Source: Dethiosulfovibrio peptidovorans DSM 11002 | Lineage (GTDB): Bacteria; Synergistota; Synergistia; Synergistales; Dethiosulfovibrionaceae | Reading direction: 5' to 3' | DNA length: 64,000 bases | Assembly: GCF_000172975.1 (NCBI RefSeq) | Contig: NZ_ABTR02000001.1 | Span: forward strand, 1,836,501-1,900,500 | Shown here: positions 7,755 to 15,496 of the stretch, in pieces | How the letters are laid out: the number at the start of each line of letters is the position of its first letter | How positions within the stretch are numbered: position 1 is the first letter of the stretch | Program-made: the position numbers and the translations under genes | The notes under the pieces: generated by a model | Databases searched by the model: none | Told to the model about the DNA's origin: nothing | Seen by the model: the letters and a program-made list of their open reading frames with translations, nothing else

Positions 7755-9395
7755 ATGTCGTTCGTCATTCGGATCAAGGGTTTTTCCGATATACACTGTG
7801 AGATGCCGTTGTCGGGGCAGGGAGTGTTGGCTTCCACCGGACTATACAAAAACAGGAACATAGTCGCCTGGCGGGTAAATAACTATCTTCGCCCCCTCGA
7901 GTGGGTCGTCGACGGAGACGCAGACGTCGAATTCGTCGATACCTATTCCTTCGAGGGGACCATGGTCTACAGGAGTTCTCTGGGTTTTCTGCTTGTCCTG
8001 GCCTCGAGGAAGGCTTTGGGCAAACCTATCTTTATCCGTCATTCGATCTCGGAAGGTCACTTTTGGGAGCTGGAGGACGAGGATATAACCGAGGAGGACC
8101 TGGCGTCTATAGCGGAGACGATGAAGGATCTGATCGGTATGGATATTCCGATAACCAGGGAGGTCGTCTCGCTCGATAAGGCCTGTCGAATATTCGAGAG
8201 ACAGGGAAACCCGGAGAAGGGGAGACTTTTCTCCAGGGTCTACATGGATCCCATAGAGGTATATCGTTGTCTCGATATGTACGGTTTTTTCTATTGCCCT
8301 CTGGTTCCGTCCACGGGATATCTCAAGAATTGGGATCTTAAGCTTCTTGCTCCGGGAATGGTGCTTCAGTTTCCCACTGTCGCCTATCCTACATCCTTGC
8401 CGCCCTTTCAAGCATCCAGGAAGCTGTCCGGTGTTTTTCTCGAATACGCTAACTGGCTCAGGACGATGGGAATAAGCACCATGGTCAACCTTCACGACGC
8501 CATAGCCGCTGGAAGAGGGCAGGAACTGATATTGATATCCGAGGCCTTCCACTCCCAGAGGCTGAGCAATTTGGCCTACGATGTGGTGAAAAGAAATGCA
8601 AGGGTCGTCTGTATAGCCGGTCCCTCCGCGTCGGGCAAGACCACCCTGTCTAAAAGGCTTAAGATACAGCTTCAGGTCTGTGGAAAGAGACCTGTGACGG
8701 TGTCGCTGGACGACTACTTCGTGGACAGGGAGAGGACACCTAGAGATGAGAAGGGCGACTACGATTTCGAGGCTTTAGAGGCTCTGGACCTCGAATTGTT
8801 GAATCAGCAGCTGAAATCCCTGATAGAGGGGGAGTCGGTACAGCTTCCTCGTTTCGATTTTCTCACCGGAACCCGTAAGGAAGGTCGTTGGTTGAAACTG
8901 GACGGGGACGACATCCTTATAATAGAGGGCATCCACGGATTGAACGACCAGGTTACCCAGTCCGTGCCTCGGGACAAGAAGTTTCGTATCTTCGTGTCTC
9001 CTCTGACAGGGGTAAGCCTCGATAGACAGAACAGGACAAGCACGACGGATAACCGTCTTTTCCGAAGGATGATAAGGGACCACAGGACCAGGGGGCATGG
9101 ACCGGAAGCCACTCTCAAGAGGTGGCCGTCGGTCATAAGAGGGGCTCAGAAGTATATCTTTCCGTATCAGAAGCACTCGGACGTTATGTTCAACTCCGCC
9201 CTTCTTTACGAGTTGCCTGTGTTGAAAGGCTATCTGGAGCCGCTTTTACAGACGGTTCCCGAGGGGTCTCCCGTTTTCGGAGAGGCCAGGAGGCTGTTGT
9301 CCCTGCTGCGATTCGTCCCTCCTCTCCCGTCCGATACGGTTCCCAACGAATCCATCATAAGGGAGTTCATCGGCGGCAGTCTTTTCGAGGACTGA
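7755..9395 (+). CDS. Uridine-kinase-like nucleoside kinase with N-terminal TGS/ThrRS-like region
   Basis: Predicted P-loop nucleoside kinase of the phosphoribulokinase/uridine kinase family. The 546-residue protein has an N-terminal half of about 280 residues resembling the TGS plus second additional domain of threonyl-tRNA synthetase, an arrangement known in Firmicutes and Thermotoga relatives. The kinase begins with the Walker A loop IAGPSASGKTTLSKRL around residues 289-304, followed by VSLDDYFVDRERTP and DILIIEGIHGLND. The substrate cannot be read from sequence; uridine is the family default. A strong AGGAGGAGAT site precedes the ATG. It is followed after 2 bp by an L,D-transpeptidase gene. 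Confidence 0.85.
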   Translation: MSFVIRIKGFSDIHCEMPLSGQGVLASTGLYKNRNIVAWRVNNYLRPLEWVVDGDADVEFVDTYSFEGTMVYRSSLGFLLVLASRKALGKPIFIRHSISEGHFWELEDEDITEEDLASIAETMKDLIGMDIPITREVVSLDKACRIFERQGNPEKGRLFSRVYMDPIEVYRCLDMYGFFYCPLVPSTGYLKNWDLKLLAPGMVLQFPTVAYPTSLPPFQASRKLSGVFLEYANWLRTMGISTMVNLHDAIAAGRGQELILISEAFHSQRLSNLAYDVVKRNARVVCIAGPSASGKTTLSKRLKIQLQVCGKRPVTVSLDDYFVDRERTPRDEKGDYDFEALEALDLELLNQQLKSLIEGESVQLPRFDFLTGTRKEGRWLKLDGDDILIIEGIHGLNDQVTQSVPRDKKFRIFVSPLTGVSLDRQNRTSTTDNRLFRRMIRDHRTRGHGPEATLKRWPSVIRGAQKYIFPYQKHSDVMFNSALLYELPVLKGYLEPLLQTVPEGSPVFGEARRLLSLLRFVPPLPSDTVPNESIIREFIGGSLFED

Positions 9396-9397
9396 GG

Positions 9398-9985
9398 ATG
9401 GGGCGAACCTTTGGCCTCCTGATCTGTCTCCTGACGGTCGTCTTTTCTTCTCGGTCATGGGCTTCCGATATCGATGGGCTCTCATATTGGAAGAGACTTG
9501 AGCCGTCTCTGTCGGCTTATATCCCCTGGGCATCGGAGGTCGTTCTCTCGGAGGACTGCGTTCCATCAGGTAGTGTTATGTGGATCTGCCACAAAGGGGC
9601 CCATCTTCTTTTCGGAGTGGACGAGAAGGCCAGGCGTCTTTTCGGATGCTGGCCCGTCGCGACCGGTAGAAACATCGGTCAAAAGCGTAAGGTCGGGGAT
9701 ATGAGGACTCCCGAAGGTCTTTTTCCCGTCCAGAGCGTTCACGATGCGTCTTACTGGCAGCCCTACAGGGATAAAAAGACCGGCGATACAGTAGGGTACG
9801 GGCCCTGGTTTATAAGGCTCAAGACTCCGCCATGGAGCGGGATAGGTATCCACGGTACCGACGAAGGACATCTATCGGAGATCGGTACCGACGCCAGCCA
9901 CGGTTGCATAAGGATGAAGAACGAGGATCTGTTGAGGATAAAGGAAGTAGTCAGGCCGGGACAGAAGGTCCTGATCGTTCCCTGA
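9398..9985 (+). CDS. Exported L,D-transpeptidase (YkuD domain)
   Basis: Envelope enzyme that forms 3-3 peptidoglycan crosslinks or links proteins to peptidoglycan. The ATG at 9398, just after the preceding stop, gives 195 residues starting with a signal peptide (Arg4, hydrophobic core LLICLLTVVFSS, cleavage near SWAS). A longer in-frame reading from 9122 would run through the kinase gene and was rejected. The YkuD active site is clear near the C-terminus: HGTDEGHLSEIGTDASHGCIRM with the catalytic Cys in SHGCIRM. Supporting blocks are KVGDMRTPEGLFPV and YGPWFIRL. Confidence 0.9.
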   Translation: MGRTFGLLICLLTVVFSSRSWASDIDGLSYWKRLEPSLSAYIPWASEVVLSEDCVPSGSVMWICHKGAHLLFGVDEKARRLFGCWPVATGRNIGQKRKVGDMRTPEGLFPVQSVHDASYWQPYRDKKTGDTVGYGPWFIRLKTPPWSGIGIHGTDEGHLSEIGTDASHGCIRMKNEDLLRIKEVVRPGQKVLIVP

Positions 9986-9997
9986 GGGAGTGAGCCT

Positions 9998-10828
9998 ATG
10001 GCTAAGGTTACTATGGCCGATGTCGCCAGAGAGACGCAGGTAAACAAGGCAACGGTTAGCAGAGCGCTTAAAGGCGATCCCAGAATATCCCTGGCTACAA
10101 GAGAAAAGGTCTGGGAAGCTGCAAAGAAACTCGGCTATCGGGTAGACACGGTTGCCAGAGGACTTTCCAGTCAGAGAACCGACGTTATCGGGGTGGTCCT
10201 GCGCGACCTGGGGGAAAGCTGGGTGGGATCCTTCCTCTCCGGAGTGGAGAGGGTTCTGGCCAGGCATCGTATGGAGATGCTGGTAAAAGAGGCCAACGAT
10301 CTGGATGCCTCGTCCAGGTCCGCATATCAAAGGTTGTTGGATAGAAAGGTGGATGGCGTCATATGGGCATCGGATGCGCCTTTCCCCTCCGGCGAGGATG
10401 GCATTCCTTCCGTGATCGTCGGTAATGGGGAGGGCGATCCCTCCATGAGGGTCCTTCTGGACGAGGAGGCGATCTCCCGAAATGTCCTCTCTTTAGCCGA
10501 AGGACGTCCCATCTCCTATAGAGGCGGAGATCGTCCCTTTTTCCCTTTTCTGGAGGGGCTTTCCTCTATCGGAAAAGAGGCAGGGCTGGTCCTCTGGGAT
10601 GGGACTCTTCCGTCTCTAGGTGACCTGGCTGAAGGGGGCCTGGTGTGTGGGGATCGCTCGATTTTGGCCTCTCTGATGGTTCCCCACCTGCCCTGGCCGG
10701 CTTTTGATATGGGGCATCTTTCCGCTAGAGGTCTTATAAATGTAGTAAGGGAAAAGGGAGTCAGACCTAAAGAGATAAAGGTATCGTCCGGCATCGTGGG
10801 GGTGGAGAGAAGCGATTTGGGATATTGA
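9998..10828 (+). CDS. Short LacI-family transcriptional regulator
   Basis: DNA-binding regulator. The N-terminal LacI helix-turn-helix is intact (VTMADVARETQVNKATVSRAL, residues 4-24, then the hinge-like GYRVDTVARGLSSQRT). At 276 residues it is well short of the usual 330-350. The part after about residue 120 loses recognisable sugar-binding blocks, although it ends GVERSDLG as many LacI proteins do. It may bind an atypical ligand or act constitutively. Neighbours are the L,D-transpeptidase 12 bp upstream and mrp downstream with its own promoter; there is no sugar operon beside it. Confidence 0.85.
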   Translation: MAKVTMADVARETQVNKATVSRALKGDPRISLATREKVWEAAKKLGYRVDTVARGLSSQRTDVIGVVLRDLGESWVGSFLSGVERVLARHRMEMLVKEANDLDASSRSAYQRLLDRKVDGVIWASDAPFPSGEDGIPSVIVGNGEGDPSMRVLLDEEAISRNVLSLAEGRPISYRGGDRPFFPFLEGLSSIGKEAGLVLWDGTLPSLGDLAEGGLVCGDRSILASLMVPHLPWPAFDMGHLSARGLINVVREKGVRPKEIKVSSGIVGVERSDLGY

Positions 10829-10844
10829 AAACCTATCTCAACTC

Positions 10845-10873
10845 TTGACGAGTAGACGGATGGACCTTATAAC
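10845..10873 (+). promoter_or_regulatory. Sigma70-type promoter for mrp
   Basis: TTGACG at 10845-10850, a 17-nt spacer, and TATAAC at 10868-10873. The predicted start near 10880 gives a leader of about 33 nt containing the GAGGAGATGAGG ribosome site of mrp. Confidence 0.6.
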
Positions 10874-10912
10874 TGGAGTCAGTATATCGTTTCGAGGAGA
10901 TGAGGACGAAAA

Positions 10913-11731
10913 ATGGATCAGGAAAACCAGTGTAACGGGAATTGCGATAGCTGTTCCAGCAAGGAGAGCTGTCCCGATTTCCCTAAGCCTACCAAGAAAG
11001 ACGTCTGCAAGGTAATAGCGGTGGGTAGCGGCAAGGGTGGTGTAGGAAAAAGCTCCGTAGCAGCCCTTCTTGCCGTTGCTTTGGCCAAAAGAGGGGATTC
11101 CGTCGGAGTTCTCGATGCTGATATAACGGGCCCGTCCATACCTAAACTGTTCGGTATCACCGAACGTCCCAAGGGAGACGAGTCGGGAAAGATCGTCCCT
11201 CCCAAGACCGAGAAGCTGGACATATCGATCATGTCCATGAATTTGTTGCTGGATGATCCCAAGGCTCCGGTCGTATGGAGAGGCCCTCTTATTGGAGGAG
11301 TCGTAAAGCAGTTCTGGGACGATGTGGAGTGGGGTAAACTGGATTGGCTTGTGGTGGACCTCCCACCCGGAACGGCGGACGCCCCTCTGACAGTGATGCA
11401 GACCATCGCTCTCGATGGGATGGTCATAGTCACGACACCTCAGGAACTTTCTGCTCTGATAGTCGGGAAACAGGCCAGGCTCGCAGAGATGATGAAGGTT
11501 CCGATACTGGGTATAGTGGAGAACATGAGTTATGTCGAATGTCCCAAATGCGGAGAGAGACTCAATGTGTTCGGTCCCAGTCATTCCGAGGAAATAGAAA
11601 AGGCTTTCGGAATAGCTACGATAGCGAAAATCCCCGTGACCGATGGCTTCGCCGCCATGGGCGACGATGGAAGTATCGAGAGTTTTTCCGACGAGGCAGT
11701 TCTTGGGGCCCTAGTGGACGGGATCCTTTAA
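10913..11731 (+). CDS. mrp: Mrp/NBP35-type iron-sulfur carrier ATPase
   Basis: P-loop ATPase expected to bind and deliver Fe-S clusters in the cytoplasm. The 272-residue protein has a Cys-rich N-terminus (Cys7, Cys11, Cys14, Cys20), the deviant Walker A GSGKGGVGKSS at residues 39-49, DADITGPS, the LDWLVVDLPPGTAD block, and the C-terminal CPKC pair near residue 208 that holds the bridging cluster. It follows its own promoter and is closed by a terminator. Confidence 0.92.
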   Translation: MDQENQCNGNCDSCSSKESCPDFPKPTKKDVCKVIAVGSGKGGVGKSSVAALLAVALAKRGDSVGVLDADITGPSIPKLFGITERPKGDESGKIVPPKTEKLDISIMSMNLLLDDPKAPVVWRGPLIGGVVKQFWDDVEWGKLDWLVVDLPPGTADAPLTVMQTIALDGMVIVTTPQELSALIVGKQARLAEMMKVPILGIVENMSYVECPKCGERLNVFGPSHSEEIEKAFGIATIAKIPVTDGFAAMGDDGSIESFSDEAVLGALVDGIL

Positions 11732-11745
11732 TTTAGAGAGATCGA

Positions 11746-11782
11746 CCGAGGGTCTCCCATTAGGGATGACCCTCGGCCTTTT
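11746..11782 (+). terminator. Rho-independent terminator after mrp
   Basis: Stem CCGAGGGTC / GACCCTCGG with a 13-nt loop followed by CCTTTT. It overlaps the last codons of the converging minus-strand gene. Confidence 0.8.
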
Positions 11783-12962
11783 GATTGGCTGTATTTGTGT
11801 TTCCTACAGGTGAGAATTCTTCTTCCTCCGTCAGGTTCTCCTCAAGCTTTTTCATTACAGTGTGGTAGTCTACCTTTTCATTACCGCTACAGTGGTATAG
11901 GCTGGTAAATATCACGGCAGAGACCGAGTCCTTTTCCTCGAACTTATCCCTGATATCGTCCGGTAACTTCTTTAGTTTGGATGCGGCTATCTTTGCTCCG
12001 GCGTTCGGGGTTTCCGGCAGGAGTATCAGAAAGTATCCGCCTCCTATAAAAAATCCGAGGTCGCACTCTCTTGTGTGTCTTTTTACGAATGCCCCGTACT
12101 CGTTGAGGATTTGCTCTTCCCATACTTTATCGGCTGATTCCTCTCCGTCGTAACGGAAGGATAACCGGATCATCACTATGGAAAGCCACCTTCTGTATCT
12201 TACGGATCTTTTTATCTCCGATGGGGCCATGATATCGGCATATGTATGGGAGTAAAGGCCTGTGGGATCGTGTATCATGTCGTTGTTCTTCGTATCCTTG
12301 CTTGATTTAGGGGATTCGATCTCCTCTACCAGACATATAAGTTTGGACTCGTCTAAATTTTTTCTCAGGACTTGCCAGCCTTTGCCTCCTATATCCACGC
12401 GATCCATGTCCTCGGGAAATATGTTTTTAGCGCTTTGCCCCAGCAGAAATTCTTCGCTTACATCCAGCAGTCGTGCCATGTCATCGTTGATGGAGAGGAT
12501 GTTTCCATCCAGGTCGGTGTCCAGCGATGGCAAGGGGATTCTCTTCGAGATGTCTCTCTTTTCCTCTACAGCTGGGGTGTTATCTTTGTTCCTGGGGCTT
12601 AACGCGGAAGCCACCTTTTGCAGGAGCGATATCGTTCCTGCAAAAGACATGGCCAATCCTATCCAGGAAAGACCGTAGGGAGCACCCATTCCGAGGGGCA
12701 GAACGAGTAGAGCTATTCCTTGAGCCAGTAACTGCAGTGGGAATAATCCCAGAGTGATCTTCCTCATGAGACATATAGCATACCCCGAGGATATCGAAAG
12801 ATATATCAGGGCTACGAATAACCAAAAAGTAGCCCCCATATATAACCTGTTGGAGGGGTCGGAAAAAGGAAGCAGAGCTACGATTACCATTATCGTAGGG
12901 ATTGGTGGGACGGACAACCACGACCCCGAGTTTTGTCTAGCCTTGTCTTGGGGTGACATCAT
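11760..12962 (-). CDS. Membrane PAS protein with degenerate GGDEF domain
   Basis: Predicted signalling protein of 400 residues. I chose ATG 12962, which forms an ATGA overlap with the upstream metallo-hydrolase stop; a longer in-frame reading would run into that gene. Four or so hydrophobic segments occupy residues 20-110. A PAS-like block follows (DLDGNILSINDDMARLLDVS), then a GGDEF fold: DPTGLYSHTYADI, RYRRWLSIVMIRL, and RECDLGFFIGGGYFLILLPET. The active-site loop reads GGGYF where GGDEF/GGEEF is needed, so cyclase activity is unlikely; a nucleotide-sensing or partner role is more plausible. The coiled acidic C-terminus is unremarkable. Confidence 0.8.
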   Translation of the reverse strand: MMSPQDKARQNSGSWLSVPPIPTIMVIVALLPFSDPSNRLYMGATFWLFVALIYLSISSGYAICLMRKITLGLFPLQLLAQGIALLVLPLGMGAPYGLSWIGLAMSFAGTISLLQKVASALSPRNKDNTPAVEEKRDISKRIPLPSLDTDLDGNILSINDDMARLLDVSEEFLLGQSAKNIFPEDMDRVDIGGKGWQVLRKNLDESKLICLVEEIESPKSSKDTKNNDMIHDPTGLYSHTYADIMAPSEIKRSVRYRRWLSIVMIRLSFRYDGEESADKVWEEQILNEYGAFVKRHTRECDLGFFIGGGYFLILLPETPNAGAKIAASKLKKLPDDIRDKFEEKDSVSAVIFTSLYHCSGNEKVDYHTVMKKLEENLTEEEEFSPVGNTNTANQKAEGHP

Positions 12963-13768
12963 ATATCCATATTGGTGCCCGAGGAGGCCCAGACCACGTC
13001 TGTATAGCGGCTGGCCATTTGACTGGCAGCGTAAAATCCGGTGCAATGGCAGGGACGCCATCTCTCGACGGGGGCGTCGTCGAAGAAATGAACCATGGCG
13101 GACCATTTATCGGAAGTCATCCCTCCTAGGTGCATACCTCCTATGACGGTGTTGATAGACGTTAGATCGAACTCCTCCATAACGTAGCGCAGGATATTAA
13201 GTACTCCGGAATGAGCGCATCCCAGCACTATAGAGGGCCCTTTCGCCCCGAAAGCAAGCAGCGACATGTCGTCGTGAAAGGGATCCTCTGCCCAGGATTC
13301 TCCTTGCGGAACGACCAGCCTGGAGGTCCTGAGGGTTAGGTTCGGATCTCTCTTTTCCGCCGGTACCGAGAATGCCCACAGATTGGGAAGAATCTCCGTT
13401 GGTCTTTTTACCGGTCGAAAATCTCTACGTTCCAGATCCAAATCGAGCCCGATGAAACATTCTCCCCGAGCGGTTCTTCTGTAGTGGGGAGCCATAATGG
13501 ACGAGCTCCCCCATATAGGAAGGTCTGGACGCCGCCAGAGCAGCTGAGGGGCTCCTCCGCAGTGGTCGTAGTGACCGTGGCTCAGGGCCAGTCCGTCTAT
13601 AGCGTCTATAGATACGTTTAGTTCCGATAGGTTGTGCGTCAGGGAATGTCCCTGTCCGGTATCCCATAGCAGAGAACCTCTGGGGGTCTCGAGAAAGAAG
13701 CTTAGGCCGTGTTCGCCCCACAGGTTGGACGAGCCGCATAGATTGTCCACGATTACCGTTATACGCAT
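12959..13768 (-). CDS. Metallo-beta-lactamase-fold hydrolase
   Basis: Dimetal hydrolase of about 269 residues, related to the group annotated as dihydropterin/beta-ribofuranosylaminobenzene phosphate synthase-like MBL proteins. It carries the metal motif LSHGHYDHCGG near residue 62, LLWDTGQG upstream, a VLGCAHSGVLNILRY histidine block, GGMHLGG, and WRPCHCTGF near the C-terminus. A TTG further out gives 11 more residues, but the GAGGGG site sits at proper spacing for ATG 13768. The substrate is unknown. It is co-transcribed with the PAS/degenerate-GGDEF protein. Confidence 0.85.
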   Translation of the reverse strand: MRITVIVDNLCGSSNLWGEHGLSFFLETPRGSLLWDTGQGHSLTHNLSELNVSIDAIDGLALSHGHYDHCGGAPQLLWRRPDLPIWGSSSIMAPHYRRTARGECFIGLDLDLERRDFRPVKRPTEILPNLWAFSVPAEKRDPNLTLRTSRLVVPQGESWAEDPFHDDMSLLAFGAKGPSIVLGCAHSGVLNILRYVMEEFDLTSINTVIGGMHLGGMTSDKWSAMVHFFDDAPVERWRPCHCTGFYAASQMASRYTDVVWASSGTNMDI

Positions 13769-13954
13769 ATCCATATCCCCTCGTTCCATCGTTTGATCCA
13801 AACCAAGAAGTCATTATCTCATATTTCTCGGAATAGATGATTTTACGTGCCTATACATAACTAATCATACATCAGACTATGGTATTTTGGAGGATCTCGG
13901 GTACAATGGTCAAGCGACTCCTCCAGAAAAAGAACAAGAAAGTAGGGACCTTTT

Positions 13955-15046
13955 ATGAAACTCGGAATAGTGGGCTTGCCCAATGTAGGCAAGAGCACCC
14001 TTTTCAACGCTATAACCTCCGCTGGGGCGGAGGCCTCGAATTATCCTTTCTGCACCATAGAGCCGAACGTGGGAGTTGTCTCCGTTCCAGACGAAAGGCT
14101 GAGCGTGCTGTCCAAGATGTTCAATTCGGCGAAGATAACCCCTGCTACAGTTGAGTTCTTCGATATAGCTGGTCTGGTTCGCGGAGCTAGCAAGGGAGAA
14201 GGGCTGGGCAATACGTTTCTCTCTCACATTAGAGAGGTCAACGCTATAGTTCATGTCGTTCGTTGCTTCGAGGATGACAATATAGTTCACGTGGACGGTT
14301 CGGTCGATCCTATAAGGGACATAGAGACGATCGAATTGGAACTGGTTCTCTCCGATCTTGAGATGCTGGAACGGCATAAGACCAAAACGGAGCGAAACGC
14401 CAGAAACGACAAGTCCCTTCGTCCATATCTGGAATTGGTCGGCAAGGTTAAGGAAAACCTTGAGGCAGGCAAGATGGTCCGAGCCATGGATCTTACAGAT
14501 GACGAGAGGAAGGAGCTAAGAGGGCTTGGCCTCCTTACTGATAAGCCCGTTATCTACGTGGCGAACGTCTCGGAGGACGATGTCTCCGATTCGGAAGGTA
14601 ACGTCCACGTCAAATCATTAAAGGAGTATGCCGACAGATTCGACTGCGAGGTAGTCACGATATGTGCCAGGATAGAGGCAGAGGTGGCTGAGCTGCCGGA
14701 GGAAGAGAAAGGGGAGTTTTTAGCCGAACTGGGACTTGCGGAATCCGGTCTGGATCGGCTGGTCAGGGCTGGCTATCGTCTGTTGGGGTTGATATCTTTT
14801 CTCACCGCCGGAGAAAAGGAGTCCAGGGCATGGACCATAAAGAGAGGCTATAGAGCACCTCAAGCCGCAGGGACGATACATACGGATTTCGAGAGAGGCT
14901 TCATAAAGGCTCAGGTTGTGGCATACGATGCACTTATACGATGCGGAAGCCTGGCCGAGGCCAAGGCCGGCGGCCTGGTTCGCATGGAAGGGAAAGACTA
15001 CGTAATGCAGGACGGAGACGTGGTCGAGTTTAGGTTCAACGTTTAA
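13955..15046 (+). CDS. ychF: Ribosome-associated GTPase/ATPase YchF (Obg family)
   Basis: Conserved P-loop NTPase (OLA1/YchF) that binds ribosomes and prefers ATP. The 363 residues match the family. G1 is GLPNVGKSTLFNAIT at residues 7-21, the Obg-like FFDIAGLVRGASKGEGLGN block follows near residue 68, and the C-terminal TGS-like domain contains SRAWTIKRGYRAPQAAGTIHTDFERGFI-type sequence. The specificity loop reads YVANVSEDD, consistent with YchF rather than a strict GTPase. Leader 13769-13954 holds a GTAGGGA ribosome site; no confident promoter was identified there. Confidence 0.95.
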   Translation: MKLGIVGLPNVGKSTLFNAITSAGAEASNYPFCTIEPNVGVVSVPDERLSVLSKMFNSAKITPATVEFFDIAGLVRGASKGEGLGNTFLSHIREVNAIVHVVRCFEDDNIVHVDGSVDPIRDIETIELELVLSDLEMLERHKTKTERNARNDKSLRPYLELVGKVKENLEAGKMVRAMDLTDDERKELRGLGLLTDKPVIYVANVSEDDVSDSEGNVHVKSLKEYADRFDCEVVTICARIEAEVAELPEEEKGEFLAELGLAESGLDRLVRAGYRLLGLISFLTAGEKESRAWTIKRGYRAPQAAGTIHTDFERGFIKAQVVAYDALIRCGSLAEAKAGGLVRMEGKDYVMQDGDVVEFRFNV

Positions 15047-15063
15047 AGAAGGGAATGGTAGAT

Positions 15064-15492
15064 ATGCAGCAGATCAGTTTGGATGAAATCCTATCGGTCG
15101 TACTGTCCAGGATGGATGGTCTTGCGGCCTCGGAAGAAAATCTCAAGAGCAAGTTCAACATAATGGGGAGGGTGTTATACCGCAAGGGGTTGCTGTCCGA
15201 TCAGGACGTGATCGACGCTATAAAGGAAGAACACCGACTTCTCGTCGAGTTAGGAGCGTTAAAAGAAGAGCCGGACGAAGAGATGGTCCAGGCCATAGCG
15301 GATAGCATGCTTCAATGGCTCAAGGGAGACGTGGAGGCCATAAAAGAGAGCATGAAGGTCTACGAGGAAAAAATGCGCCAGGCCATAGCCAAAGAGGAAA
15401 GAAAACCCCGCATAGACGTGGCTCCTTCTTCGGCGCTCAAGCAGCTGGACCAGATGAGCGGCAATAAAAAAGGCAGCAAGCTGATCCTGTAG
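15064..15492 (+). CDS. Small helical protein of unknown function
   Basis: 142-residue acidic protein, predicted largely alpha-helical, without Cys cluster, signal peptide or membrane span. An AGAAGGG site fits ATG 15064; an ATG at 15055 is too close to it. Residues 1-60 look like a compact helical unit (RMDGLAASEENLKSKF) and residues 85-115 could form a coiled coil. It lies between ychF and a polysaccharide dehydratase, 17 bp after one start-to-stop gap and 4 bp before the other, so all three may be co-transcribed. I do not recognise the family. Confidence 0.65.
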   Translation: MQQISLDEILSVVLSRMDGLAASEENLKSKFNIMGRVLYRKGLLSDQDVIDAIKEEHRLLVELGALKEEPDEEMVQAIADSMLQWLKGDVEAIKESMKVYEEKMRQAIAKEERKPRIDVAPSSALKQLDQMSGNKKGSKLIL

Positions 15493-15496
15493 GACC

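Noticed and set aside
10826-10842. 14-base match between 10826 and 54388 (TGAAAACCTATCTC)
   Set aside because: Chance matches of this length are expected in 64 kb; the flanks differ.
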